From positions 21,911 through 85,910 of the forward strand of contig CAZMRF010000013.1 in assembly GCA_964568735.1 (NCBI GenBank): 64,000 bases of DNA, in the 5' to 3' direction. This stretch comes from CAZMRF01 sp964568735. Its GTDB lineage: Bacteria; Acidobacteriota; Polarisedimenticolia; JACPZX01. Of the stretch, positions 9,180 through 18,102 are shown in pieces (position 1 is the first letter of the stretch; each line of letters opens with the position of its first letter). The notes beneath the pieces were generated by a model. It saw nothing but the letters and a program-made list of their open reading frames with translations, had not been told where the DNA came from and did no database searches. A program made the position numbers and the translations under genes.

Positions 9180-10442
9180 TCAGCGCTCCCCGTTCGGGGG
9201 AGGAGGGTAGACCTGGACCCCTCCTTTGAGGACGCGCTCGATCTGCAACGTCGCGCTGATGTCCTCGTGGGGAGCGCCCCGGACGATCAGGAGATCCGCC
9301 CAGGAGCCCACCTCGATCGTTCCCACCTTGCCCTGGTAGCCCAGCGCCCTGCCCGCCGCACCCGTTGCCGCCACGATCGCCTCGAGGGGCGTGAGCCCCG
9401 CCTCGGTCAGGTACCGGAGCTCCTCGTGGAGCGAAGCACCGGCCGGGGTTCCCTGAGTCGGGGTATCGCTCCCTGCGACCACCACTCCGCCGCGCAGCGC
9501 GAACTTCCTGATGAACTCGCGGCGCGCGGAGAGCCTGACGTCGCCGTAGATCCTGCCCAGGACGGCGAAGGTCGGGACGGCGAAGGCCTTCACTTCGAGC
9601 ATCTTCCTCAACGCCTTCTCACGCTCTGCGACCACTTCGAAGTTGATCCCGCTGAGGTGCTCGACTCCCCTCGCGCCGCCATCGAGGGCCTCCATGATCC
9701 CGTAGCTGCTGCCGCCGTCGCTGTCGAAGGAGACGGGCAGGCCCTCCTGGGCGGCGGCCTCGCAGAGGGCTCTGAGGGAGTCGGGGGTCATGTGCGCCTT
9801 GATCTTGACGAAGTCGGCGCCGGCTTCCTTGAGCTCGCGCACGACAGGACCCGCATCGGCGGGCGAGTGCATCACGGAGTATTGCTCCAGCTCGCCTTCG
9901 GGAAGGACGGCCGGGTCCAGAGGCGGCTGGCTCACGACGAAGCGCCCGCAGTGGAAGATCCTCGGGCCGGGGATTCTTCCGGACTCGACGCCTTCTTTGA
10001 TACTGCGGATCCGCGCGATGGTCGTGGCTCCCATGTGCCGCACGGAAGTGACGCCGTACCTGAGAAAGTCGGAGAGGTCCACCCCATCCACCAGGTGGAC
10101 ATGCATGTCGACGAGCCCGGGAAGAACCGTCAACCCGGTGGCGTCGATGGCCACCGCGCCCGGCGGGATTCTCGTCTCCCTGCGGGGGCCGGCCGCCATC
10201 ACGCGGCCTCCCTCGATGATGATCGCCGTGTCGGGCAGCGGGTCGGCTCCCGTCCCGTCGATCAGCAAGCCGCCCACGACGGCGAAGATGGGACCGGCGG
10301 GCGCCTGATCCGGAATCGGCCCGGCGGGCTGCGTTCCGTCCACGCCGGGGACGAGCCCCGCCGTGCCCAGCGAGACTGCGGCGATGGCTCCGGCGAGTGC
10401 CAGTGCCAGCATGAGCACTTTTCCGACAGACTCCCTTCTCAC
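9180..10442 (-). CDS. Exported amidohydrolase-superfamily protein (imidazolonepropionase-like)
   Basis: A 420-residue protein with an N-terminal signal or anchor segment (about residues 8-30) and an amidohydrolase TIM-barrel. Metal-ligand candidates are H114 and H116 (MHVHL), K213/K215 (FVKIKAH), H262 (GVEHLSG) and D326 (AGSDTP). Where many relatives have a second His pair after the fourth strand, this sequence reads SFDSDGG (D240, D242). One metal site may therefore be altered. Hydrolysis of a C-N bond in the periplasm is inferred, and the substrate is unknown. It is divergent from the deoxyhypusine-synthase-like gene at 10550. Confidence 0.8.
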   Translation of the reverse strand: MRRESVGKVLMLALALAGAIAAVSLGTAGLVPGVDGTQPAGPIPDQAPAGPIFAVVGGLLIDGTGADPLPDTAIIIEGGRVMAAGPRRETRIPPGAVAIDATGLTVLPGLVDMHVHLVDGVDLSDFLRYGVTSVRHMGATTIARIRSIKEGVESGRIPGPRIFHCGRFVVSQPPLDPAVLPEGELEQYSVMHSPADAGPVVRELKEAGADFVKIKAHMTPDSLRALCEAAAQEGLPVSFDSDGGSSYGIMEALDGGARGVEHLSGINFEVVAEREKALRKMLEVKAFAVPTFAVLGRIYGDVRLSARREFIRKFALRGGVVVAGSDTPTQGTPAGASLHEELRYLTEAGLTPLEAIVAATGAAGRALGYQGKVGTIEVGSWADLLIVRGAPHEDISATLQIERVLKGGVQVYPPPPNGER

Positions 10443-10549
10443 GGCGAACGCTGAGTGTAGACCAAGGATCCGCGGTGTGCTAAAAAGGCCCCGCGATCTT
10501 CCTCGGGCATCTGTTCCCGACCCCCCGCCGCAACCGGACCGGAGGAGCC

Positions 10550-11737
10550 ATGAAGCACCACGGAAACGGGAAGGTGAGTCGCGGCTCCCGCGCCATCCAG
10601 ATCAAGCCCCTGACCCCGGGCGCCAGCGTCGCCGATCTGATCGACAACTACTACAACGCCTACAACGCGGCGCGCATCCGCGAGATCTGCCACTTGATGG
10701 CGCAGCGCGTGATGAAGAAGAACGTCACCGTCGGGGTATCGCTCGCCGGCGCGCTCACGCCCGCGGGATTCGGCTCCCTCCTCATTCCGCTGATGGAGAA
10801 GGGCTTCATCGACTACATCATCTCGACGGGCGCGAACCTCTACCACGACCTCCAGTACGGCCTTGGCTTTCAGTTCCAGCGGGGGACGCCCTTCGCGGAC
10901 GACGTCGAGCTCTTCAAGAAGCGGCTGATCAGGATCTACGACATCATCATCGACTTCGATTCGCTGCTCCACTCCGATCAGTACCTCTACAACCTGATCG
11001 ATCAGAAGGAATACCAGCGGAAGATGTCCACCTCGGAGCTGCATCACCTCATCGGCCGCGACGTCGACAAGCTCGAGCGGGCGACGAAGCGGAAGGGCAC
11101 GACGCTCCTGGCCGCGGCCTACCGGTGCGACGTGCCGATCTACACCTCCTCGCCGGGGGACAGCACCATCGGAATGAACGTGGCGGCTCGCGCGCTCGAT
11201 GGCGGCGCGCTGGAGTTCGACGTGTCGCTCGACGTCAACGAGTCGTGCGCCATCGTCTACGAGGCGAAGAGGACCGGGAAGAGCGCCGCCGTGATGCTCG
11301 GAGGCGGCAGCCCCAAGAACTTTCTGCTCCAGACGGAGCCCCAGCTCCAGGAGGTCCTGGGCCTCGACCTCACGGGGCACGATTTCTACGTCCAGATCAC
11401 CGACGCCCGCCCCGACACGGGTGGATTGAGCGGGGCGACCCCGGGGGAGGCGGTCTCATGGGGAAAGGTCGATCCGGAGATGCTCCCCCATGCGATCGTC
11501 GCCTACTGCGACACGACGGTCGCCTTCCCTCTGGTGGCCTCCTATATCCTCACCAAGTGCCGCCCGCGGCCGCTCAAGCGGCTCTACAAGAGGCGGGAGA
11601 GGCTGGTCGTCGAGCTGCGGGAGACCGTCGCGGCCCGAAGGGCCGCGGGGAAGCGGAGTGCTCGCGGGACGATCATGCCGCCGGCGCCTAGCGCCAGCTA
11701 TCGACGTCCGCGGTCGACGAGAAAACACGCTCGTTGA
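10550..11737 (+). CDS. Deoxyhypusine synthase-family protein
   Basis: A 395-residue deoxyhypusine synthase-fold protein. Family motifs are clear: STGANLYHD (about 92-100), GGGSPKN (251-257), QITDARPDTGGLSGA (282-296) and EAVSWGK with the catalytic-type lysine K306. In eukaryotes and archaea the enzyme transfers the aminobutyl group of spermidine to eIF5A. Bacteria lack that substrate, and bacterial homologues studied act on small polyamines (homospermidine synthase-like) or are uncharacterised. The NAD- and spermidine-binding core appears intact, with a basic C-terminal tail (RRERLVVEL... to RRPRSTRKHAR). The ATG at 10550 has GGAGGAGC upstream. The last 50 nt overlap the convergent gene. Confidence 0.85.
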   Translation: MKHHGNGKVSRGSRAIQIKPLTPGASVADLIDNYYNAYNAARIREICHLMAQRVMKKNVTVGVSLAGALTPAGFGSLLIPLMEKGFIDYIISTGANLYHDLQYGLGFQFQRGTPFADDVELFKKRLIRIYDIIIDFDSLLHSDQYLYNLIDQKEYQRKMSTSELHHLIGRDVDKLERATKRKGTTLLAAAYRCDVPIYTSSPGDSTIGMNVAARALDGGALEFDVSLDVNESCAIVYEAKRTGKSAAVMLGGGSPKNFLLQTEPQLQEVLGLDLTGHDFYVQITDARPDTGGLSGATPGEAVSWGKVDPEMLPHAIVAYCDTTVAFPLVASYILTKCRPRPLKRLYKRRERLVVELRETVAARRAAGKRSARGTIMPPAPSASYRRPRSTRKHAR

Positions 11738-12479
11738 GCGTCTTGAAGATCTCGATGTCCCGGAAGTGGATCTTCCACGCGCCGCCATCCGCAATCCGTT
11801 CTGTCGCGAGCATCACCTCCCCGAACCGGGTCCATCCGGTCCAGCTCCAGCCGGCGGGCTCTCCCTGATCTGAGGCGGCCGCGCCCTCGGCGAGCACGCA
11901 CTCCGACCGGTCCACCTCGCCGCTCTCGGCGTCCACGAAGAGCCGGCAGCGCTGGTGGGGAGTGCGGCCTGCCGGGAAGGTGAGATCCAGGAGCTCGTAC
12001 TGCTTGCACTCCCGGCGCACCGGGCCTTCCTGGCTCAGGACGACATCGGGCTCCTTCACCCTGCTGGGCATGAGGAGCCAGTGCGTGTCGTGCATCCAGG
12101 CGGCGTGAGCCTTCTCGAGATAGGGGGCCGCCTCCGCTTCGATCATGCCGCGGTCGGCGACCTCGCAGGCTCCGATGCCCGAAGGCAGGTGGGTCAGACA
12201 GACCGCGGGGTGACCCTCATCATCGGTCATCTCGACGCGGTGCATGCTCTTGCGGAAATCCAGGTAGTGCGTCCGGGTGAACACTTCCTTGCCGTCCTTC
12301 TCCAGCACGCAGGTGAAGCGCAGGTAGGGCACGGAGGCCGCGGGATCCCCGCCCCATGCGAGGATGCGGTCGGCCACCTGGGAGGCGTCAGGAGCTGCGG
12401 CGGTCCACGAAGCCAGGCAGGCCGCGCTCACGGTGAACAGGGCCATCAGCCGGCCGCGGGGCGGGACGGCGCTCGTCAT
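11688..12479 (-). CDS. Secreted protein of unknown function
   Basis: A 263-residue protein with a signal peptide (hydrophobic MALFTVSAACLASWTAAA, about residues 12-29). The mature part holds alternating strands with FTCVLEKDGKEVFTRTHYLDF and PYLEKAHAAWMHDTHWLLMPSRV. The pattern is similar to periplasmic proteins that read out or carry lipid-like ligands (LolA/LppX-like fold), but I cannot assign it to a named family. Six cysteines occur in the mature part. The 3' end overlaps the convergent deoxyhypusine-synthase-like gene by 50 nt; upstream lies the gdhA promoter on the opposite strand. Confidence 0.6.
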   Translation of the reverse strand: MTSAVPPRGRLMALFTVSAACLASWTAAAPDASQVADRILAWGGDPAASVPYLRFTCVLEKDGKEVFTRTHYLDFRKSMHRVEMTDDEGHPAVCLTHLPSGIGACEVADRGMIEAEAAPYLEKAHAAWMHDTHWLLMPSRVKEPDVVLSQEGPVRRECKQYELLDLTFPAGRTPHQRCRLFVDAESGEVDRSECVLAEGAAASDQGEPAGWSWTGWTRFGEVMLATERIADGGAWKIHFRDIEIFKTLNERVFSSTADVDSWR

Positions 12480-12561
12480 CGGCTCTCTCCTGAATCCAGG
12501 CGGGGAAGCGGAATGCCTGCTCCGGGAAGCCCGGGTCGTCGGCCCTTCGCGTTGCTTCCCA

Positions 12562-12590
12562 TTGTCCGCGCTGGAGCCGCCTCCTATAAT
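12562..12590 (+). promoter_or_regulatory. Sigma-70-type promoter of gdhA
   Basis: TTGTCC at 12562-12567 and a perfect TATAAT at 12585-12590 are separated by 17 bp. Transcription would start near 12597, leaving a leader of about 65 nt that contains a hairpin (CCGCCG/CGGCGG, 12624-12640) shortly before the AGGAG of gdhA. Confidence 0.7.
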
Positions 12591-12661
12591 AGGCCGCTTT
12601 CCATACAGACTTCACCGTTACCTCCGCCGGCGATCGGCGGCCTCCCAGGAGCTTTGCGAAG

Positions 12662-13972
12662 ATGTCCCAGAGCCGTGTGACCATGCCCCCGACCGAGCGC
12701 CGCCGGGAGGCGCTTCCCTCCTTCTTCGAGGCGGTGCAGGCGCAATTCAACAGGGCAGCCGACGCGATGGGCCTCGAAGCAGGCATCAGGGCCATCCTCA
12801 GCGAGCCGGCGAACGAGATCGTCGTGCACTTCCCCGTGGTGCTCGACTCGGGCGTCACCCGGATCTTCGACGGATACCGCGTGCAGCACAACAACGTGCT
12901 GGGGCCCTTCAAGGGCGGCATCCGCTACCACCAGAGCGTCAGCCTCGACGAGATCAAGGCTCTGGCCGCGCTGATGACGTGGAAGTGCGCCGTCGTGAAC
13001 GTCCCCTTCGGGGGCGCGAAGGGAGGAGTCTGCTTCGACCCGGCGAGCTTCTCACGGAGCGAGCTGGAGCGCATCACGAGGAGGTTCACCTACTCGCTCC
13101 AGAACTTCATCGGGCCCGAGCGGGACATCCCCGCCCCCGACCTGAACACGAACGCCCAGATCATGGCCTGGATGATGGACACCTACATGATCGGCTGCGA
13201 CGTCGAGGATCGCGGCGCCATGAAGCACGTCGTCACGGGAAAGCCCGTCGAGATCGGGGGATCCCACGGCCGGGACATCGCCGTCGGGCTGAGCATCCTG
13301 TATTCGATCGAGGAGTATCTCCAGCTCGCGGCCTGGAAACAGGAGCTCGAAGGCCTCACGATGACGATCCAGGGGTACGGCAACGTCGGCTCCGCGGCGG
13401 GGGTCCTCCTCGGAGAGCGCGGCGTGAAGCTATTGGCCGTGAGCGATCACACGGGGAGCATCCACAATCCCCGAGGGATCGACCCCGTCGCGCTCCGGGA
13501 TTACATCCGAGGCAAGCGCGGGCTGGCCGGCTTTCCCGGAGCCGACGCCGTGACGGCGAGCGACTTCTGGAAGGTCAGGACGGACATCCTCATCCCCGCC
13601 GCGCTCGAGAATCAGATCACGACGGAGAACGCCGATCTCATCGACGCGCGGCTGATCGTGGAGGGCGCGAACAACCCCGTGTCGCCCGCCGCATCCGTGA
13701 GGCTGGGGGAGCGGAAAATCCCCGTCATCCCCGACATCCTCGCGAACGCCGGGGGGGTCAACGTCTCCTACTTCGAGTGGGTCCAGAACAAGAACAGCCA
13801 GACGTGGAGGCTCGACAAGGTCAAAGGAGAGCTGGAATTCGGCATCAAGACGAACCTCCGGCTCATCTACGAAAGCTCACAGCGGCTGGGCCTCGACCTC
13901 AGGACCGCCGCCTACGTCGTGGCGCTGGAGCGGCTCGCCTCGATCTACCGCCTGAGGGGCATCTTTCCCTGA
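12662..13972 (+). CDS. gdhA: Glu/Leu/Phe/Val dehydrogenase family: glutamate dehydrogenase
   Basis: A 436-residue glutamate dehydrogenase. The substrate-binding part shows GPFKGGIRYH (K84), MTWKCAVVNVPFGGAKGG (K108 and catalytic-type K120) and PAPDLNTNAQIMAW. The cofactor domain has the GYGNVGS dinucleotide motif, and the end reads NAGGVNVSYFEWVQN. It interconverts glutamate and 2-oxoglutarate plus ammonium in the cytoplasm; NAD versus NADP use cannot be read reliably. Length fits the hexameric family. The start ATG at 12662 has AGGAG 9 nt upstream. It is convergent with rpoD, with only 7 nt between the two stop codons. Confidence 0.92.
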   Translation: MSQSRVTMPPTERRREALPSFFEAVQAQFNRAADAMGLEAGIRAILSEPANEIVVHFPVVLDSGVTRIFDGYRVQHNNVLGPFKGGIRYHQSVSLDEIKALAALMTWKCAVVNVPFGGAKGGVCFDPASFSRSELERITRRFTYSLQNFIGPERDIPAPDLNTNAQIMAWMMDTYMIGCDVEDRGAMKHVVTGKPVEIGGSHGRDIAVGLSILYSIEEYLQLAAWKQELEGLTMTIQGYGNVGSAAGVLLGERGVKLLAVSDHTGSIHNPRGIDPVALRDYIRGKRGLAGFPGADAVTASDFWKVRTDILIPAALENQITTENADLIDARLIVEGANNPVSPAASVRLGERKIPVIPDILANAGGVNVSYFEWVQNKNSQTWRLDKVKGELEFGIKTNLRLIYESSQRLGLDLRTAAYVVALERLASIYRLRGIFP

Positions 13973-13979
13973 GGATCCG

Positions 13980-15662
13980 TCAAGGCTGCGGCGCGTCGAG
14001 CAGCGGGCGCAGCTTCCTGCTCCGGGAGGGATGACGGAGCTTCCGAAGGGCCTTCGCTTCGATCTGCCGGATTCGCTCCCGGGTCACACCGAAGGCAGAC
14101 CCTATCTCCTCGAGAGTCATCTCTATCCCGTCCTCGAGGCCGTAGCGCAGGTTGAGGATCTTGTCCTCCCGGGGAGAGAGAGTCTTCAGCATCTCTGCGG
14201 TGCGCCTCCGGAGATCCGCCAGCACCATGGCCGTCTCCGGCGAAGGCGCCTTCGTGTCCTCGATGAAGTCCCGCAGGTGGGTGCCATCTTCCTCCCCGAC
14301 GGGGGTCTCGAGGGAGATGGGCTCCGTGGCCGCTTTCATGACACGGCGCACCTTCACCTCGGGGATGCCCATGCGGAATGCGATCTCGGCCGGAGTGGGT
14401 TCTCGCCCGTACTCCTGGACGAGCGCGCGGGAGATCTGGACCAGCTTGTTGAGCGTTTCGATCATGTGGACGGGGATCCGGATGGTCCTCCCCTGGTCGG
14501 CGATGGCGCGTGTGACCGCCTGCCGGATCCACCACGTGGCGTAGGTGGAGAACTTGTAGCCCCGCCGGTAGTCGAACTTGTCCACCGCCCGCATCAACCC
14601 CATGTTGCCTTCCTGGATGAGATCCAGGAGGTGGAGGCCGCGGCTGGCGTATTTCTTCGCAATGGAGACCACCAGCCTCAAGTTGGCCACGATCATCGCA
14701 TCGCGGGCTTCCTGCGCGAGCCGTTCCCCCGCGAGGATCCGGCCCGTGGTCTCCAGCAGGGCCTCCGCGGAGTCCCTGAACCACTCCTCGATCTCCTCGA
14801 TCCCGCCTCGCAGCTCGAGCAGGCGGCGCTTGATCTCCCTTGAGGCGTCGCGGTCTCTCTCGCCCCCCAGGCTCGCGAGGGCCCGGGCCTCCATTTCCTG
14901 AAGCGCGTCCTCCTTCTCGGCGGCCCTGAAGATGAGGCTGGAGAAGGTCCGGATCTGCTCGTCGCTGAGGACCAGGGTCCTGACCGTCCGGCCCATCCTG
15001 ACGCGCGCCCGCGCGAGACGTCTCCGCGCCTTCAGGTGCGCCCGCCCGCCCGGCTTGACCCGTCCGAGGTAGGCCCTGCGCTGCCGCACCTCCACGACGT
15101 GCTTCTCGAGCCGCGCGACGGACTGTGCGATGGAACGCCTGCGCCTCTCCGCTGAGGCCCGCGAGTCCTCCGGGAGGAAGAGGCCATCAGGAAGGCCTTC
15201 ATCTTCCACCTTGAGGGTGTGGCCGATCGCGGCGAGCTGCTCCGCCACGACTTCGCGGCGCGAGATGGCTCTGAGGACCGCGCGGCGACCGCGCTCGATC
15301 TGCCGGGCCAGGACCACTTCCCGCTCCCTGGTCAGCAGGGGAACCGCGCCAATTTCCTGCAGGTAGGTCCGCACGGGGTCGGCGGAACGCTCCTGTCCGT
15401 GGAAGGCGGATGCGGAGCGCTGGGAGGAGCTCTTGCCGGGCCGCCCGTCCCCGCCCGGCTCGGGCCGTTCCTCTCCTTCGACCTCGCCCTCGACGACCTC
15501 GATCCCGTGCTCGCCGAGGGCCATCAGGAGCTCGTCCATCTCCTCGGCGCTGGTGATTCCCTCCGGGTTCACGAGCAGATCGAAGATCTCGTCGAAGGTG
15601 AGACGGCTGCCCCTGGTCTTTCCTAGGTCGATGAGTTGCTCGATTCCCGGCCTGCCTTCCAC
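13980..15662 (-). CDS. rpoD: Primary RNA polymerase sigma factor RpoD (sigma-70)
   Basis: A 560-residue primary sigma factor. Region 1.1 is at the N-terminus (IEQLIDLGKTRG...FDEIFDLL) and region 1.2 shows DPVRTYLQEIGAVPLLTRE. A non-conserved Arg/Glu-rich stretch follows. Region 2 has NLRLVVSIAKKYASRG, DLIQEGNMGLMRAV and FSTYATWWIRQAV. Region 3, then region 4 ends in LEEIGSAFGVTRERIRQIEAKALRKLRHP. The start is likely the GTG at 15662, because GGAGGTGA lies at ideal spacing and region 1.1 begins immediately; a longer frame reaches 15701. It is the third gene of rpsU-dnaG-rpoD, the same order as the E. coli macromolecular synthesis operon. Confidence 0.95.
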   Translation of the reverse strand: MEGRPGIEQLIDLGKTRGSRLTFDEIFDLLVNPEGITSAEEMDELLMALGEHGIEVVEGEVEGEERPEPGGDGRPGKSSSQRSASAFHGQERSADPVRTYLQEIGAVPLLTREREVVLARQIERGRRAVLRAISRREVVAEQLAAIGHTLKVEDEGLPDGLFLPEDSRASAERRRRSIAQSVARLEKHVVEVRQRRAYLGRVKPGGRAHLKARRRLARARVRMGRTVRTLVLSDEQIRTFSSLIFRAAEKEDALQEMEARALASLGGERDRDASREIKRRLLELRGGIEEIEEWFRDSAEALLETTGRILAGERLAQEARDAMIVANLRLVVSIAKKYASRGLHLLDLIQEGNMGLMRAVDKFDYRRGYKFSTYATWWIRQAVTRAIADQGRTIRIPVHMIETLNKLVQISRALVQEYGREPTPAEIAFRMGIPEVKVRRVMKAATEPISLETPVGEEDGTHLRDFIEDTKAPSPETAMVLADLRRRTAEMLKTLSPREDKILNLRYGLEDGIEMTLEEIGSAFGVTRERIRQIEAKALRKLRHPSRSRKLRPLLDAPQP

Positions 15663-15735
15663 AGTCACCTCCCGGCCCGCGCGGGGCCGGACCGGTCTCA
15701 ACCCGGCTGTCCGGGGTCCAGCGGCCCCGGGTTTC

Positions 15736-17523
15736 TCACGACAGTTCGTCGATCCTGCGGCTCAGCTCGATCTTACGGCGGAGAAGCTCCTCGAGCCGCA
15801 CCGGATCGTCAATCCCTTCCATTTCCTTCTGGATCGCCCCGCGCTCCCTCACGAGCCTGACCCGGCGGAGGCTCTCCAGGCAGTGCCGCGCCTCTTCGGG
15901 GTCCGGGGGAGGACTCCCTCTCATCGCGACACGGGTGAGGAGCTGCTTGTCCTCCTCCCGGAGGGACTCGCAGAGAGACCCATAGGTCACGCTCTCTCCC
16001 GTCCGGTCAAGGCTCGTGATGGCCTCGACGATCGCTCCAATCTCCGTGGAATCGAGGTCGGGCGGCAGGATTCCGTGGAGCAGGGCCGATCGGCAGGCCT
16101 CACTCTCCACGAGACCCTGGACGAGCCTTGCTTCGGCTTCCCCGAGCGCCTTCAAGTGAACGCCCCCCTGCGGGGTGCGGTTCCGTGACGCCTCCGCGGC
16201 GGTGTTGCCCGAAGCTCCGCGAGCACCCCCCTTCGCAAGGGCATCCCGCATCTCAGCGAGCATGAGGTCGTCTTCCAACCCGAGCCGCTCGGCCAGAAGC
16301 CCGAGAAACCCGGATCGCTCGATCCGGCCGGGTATTCGGGCGATGACAGGGAGGATCTCCCGTGCGGCCGCGGCCACGACGGAAGGGTCGGAGAGGTCCT
16401 TCCCCTTTGTCACGGTCTCGACGAGGAAATCGAACGACGTCGGCGCGCCGGCCAGCAGGCGGCGATAACTCTCCGGCCCCGAAGCCTGAATGTAGGCATC
16501 GGGATCGAGCCCCTCGGGGAGCTGGAGAACGCGGACCGAGAGTCCCCGCGCGAGGAGACCCTCGAGGCTCCTGACACTCGCCGCCTGCCCGGCAGGATCG
16601 GCGTCGTAGTTCAGGACGACCTGGTCGGTGAAGCGTCTGATGAGCGAGGCTTGTTCGTCGGTGAAGGCCGTGCCCAGTGTGGCCACGCAGTTCTGGACCC
16701 CCGCTCCGTAGAGGCTGACCCAGTCCAGGTATCCCTCCACGACGATCCCCGCCCCCGCCTCCTTGATGGCGTGCCTGGACTGGTAGAGCCCGAAGAGCGT
16801 CTCGCGCTTGTTGTAGACCAGCGTTTCCGGGGAGTTGAGGTACTTGGGCTCCCCCTCCCCCACGACCCGGCCGCCGAAGGCGATGATGTCCCCGGAGAGG
16901 TTCACGATGGGGAAGATGATCCGGCTGCGGAAACGGTCGTAGAAGCGCCCGCCGCTCTCGGAGCGCAGGACGATGCCCGCGGCCTGGAGCAGCTCAGGGC
17001 GGAAGCCCTTGGCCTCGAGCGCGAGCCGCGCCGTGTCCCAGCGGTCGGGAGCGAAGCCGAGTCCGAGGCCATCCCTTGTCTCCTCGGTGACCCCCCGCCG
17101 CTTCAGATATTCACGGCCTGGGGCGCCCTCGGGCTCCTCCACGAGGATGCTGCGGTACAGCTCGGCGGCCGCGCGGCAAACGCCAAGGATGGCTTCCCGC
17201 TCCGAGCGGCGAGGGGCTCCGGCTCCGTCGGGGATGGGGATGCCGGCCCGGCGCGCGAGGAGCCGCAGCGCCTCGGGGAACTCGACGCTCTCGCGGAGCA
17301 TGACGAACTTGAAGACGTCGCCGCCCGCGCCGCAGCCGAAGCAATAGAAGAGCTGCTTGTTCTCGTCGACGTAAAAGGAGGGAGTCTTCTCGTTGTGGAA
17401 AGGGCAGAGCCCTCTGTACTTGCGCCCCGCCTTCTTGAGGGGGGTCGCCTCCGAGATGAGGCTGACCACGTCGAGGGAAGAACGGACCTTCCCCACCAAA
17501 TCGGGACCATGTGGCCTGGTCAA
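15736..17523 (-). CDS. dnaG: DNA primase
   Basis: A 595-residue DnaG. The N-terminal zinc ribbon has C40-x2-H43-x17-C61-x2-C64 (CPFHNEKTPSF...FYCFGCG). The catalytic core follows, with TOPRIM motifs VVEGYLDWVSL and NYDADPAGQAA, and a less conserved C-terminal helical part (helicase-binding) closes it. It makes RNA primers for replication with DnaB. The start is TTG at 17523, with GGGAGGGTGGG just upstream; no ATG fits better. It lies between rpsU (141 nt upstream) and rpoD (73 nt downstream of its stop) in one operon. Confidence 0.95.
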   Translation of the reverse strand: MTRPHGPDLVGKVRSSLDVVSLISEATPLKKAGRKYRGLCPFHNEKTPSFYVDENKQLFYCFGCGAGGDVFKFVMLRESVEFPEALRLLARRAGIPIPDGAGAPRRSEREAILGVCRAAAELYRSILVEEPEGAPGREYLKRRGVTEETRDGLGLGFAPDRWDTARLALEAKGFRPELLQAAGIVLRSESGGRFYDRFRSRIIFPIVNLSGDIIAFGGRVVGEGEPKYLNSPETLVYNKRETLFGLYQSRHAIKEAGAGIVVEGYLDWVSLYGAGVQNCVATLGTAFTDEQASLIRRFTDQVVLNYDADPAGQAASVRSLEGLLARGLSVRVLQLPEGLDPDAYIQASGPESYRRLLAGAPTSFDFLVETVTKGKDLSDPSVVAAAAREILPVIARIPGRIERSGFLGLLAERLGLEDDLMLAEMRDALAKGGARGASGNTAAEASRNRTPQGGVHLKALGEAEARLVQGLVESEACRSALLHGILPPDLDSTEIGAIVEAITSLDRTGESVTYGSLCESLREEDKQLLTRVAMRGSPPPDPEEARHCLESLRRVRLVRERGAIQKEMEGIDDPVRLEELLRRKIELSRRIDELS

Positions 17524-17664
17524 GGTCCCACCCTCCCGGGTTCGTTCCCTCGGAAGCCCGCCGGCCGGCGCCGTGGGCTTCCGATCCCGCCTGAGAGTAA
17601 CGCCGGGAGGACGCGCCGACCCGGCGCACCCTCCCGGTACGGAAACAGACTCGATCGCGAGGGC

Positions 17665-17874
17665 CTAGAGGCCCTCGATCCTCCGCTCTTGAGCGAGCCG
17701 CTTGAGCAGTTTCTTTCTCGCGGCCATCGCCTTGCGCTTCTTACGGACGCTCGGCTTCTCGTAGTGCTGCCTTTTCTTGAGCTCGGTCAGCACTCCTGAC
17801 TTCTCGCATTTGCGCTTGAACCTGCGCAGCGCGTTCTCGAGCGACTCGTCTTCGCGCACCTTGACGACGGGCAT
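17665..17874 (-). CDS. rpsU: 30S ribosomal protein S21
   Basis: A 69-residue, very basic protein beginning PVVKVREDESLENALRRFKR and continuing with the Lys/Arg-rich tail typical of bS21. It binds the small subunit near the anti-Shine-Dalgarno end of 16S rRNA. First gene of the rpsU-dnaG-rpoD operon; GGGGGTGA precedes the ATG. The promoter is about 200 nt upstream, giving a long untranslated leader. Confidence 0.95.
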   Translation of the reverse strand: MPVVKVREDESLENALRRFKRKCEKSGVLTELKKRQHYEKPSVRKKRKAMAARKKLLKRLAQERRIEGL

Positions 17875-18102
17875 TCGCGTTCACCCCCTCATGATCGTGG
17901 GCTGGCCGGAGGATCGCAGGTGCACGGGACGATCCTTCGAGCGTCGGATGTGACCTGGCAACAGCGAAGTCGACCCTCGGTCGTAACTGCCCGCGACGGA
18001 TCCGGTCCCGGAGGGAAGGATGCCGCCAAGAGCGTGATACGTGCCGAGCAGTTTTCGCTGGGGCGAGGCAGGCGGCGATCGTATTAGGCTGCTTGACGCC
18101 TG
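17875..18102 (-). promoter_or_regulatory. Long 5' leader and promoter of rpsU-dnaG-rpoD
   Basis: On the minus strand a perfect TTGACA (18106-18101) is followed after 17 bp by TACGAT (18083-18078). Transcription would begin near 18071, so the rpsU transcript would have about 197 untranslated nucleotides. The -35 overlaps the last codons of the co-oriented larB gene. I see no recognised riboswitch in the leader; leader control of this operon is inference from length only. Confidence 0.6.
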
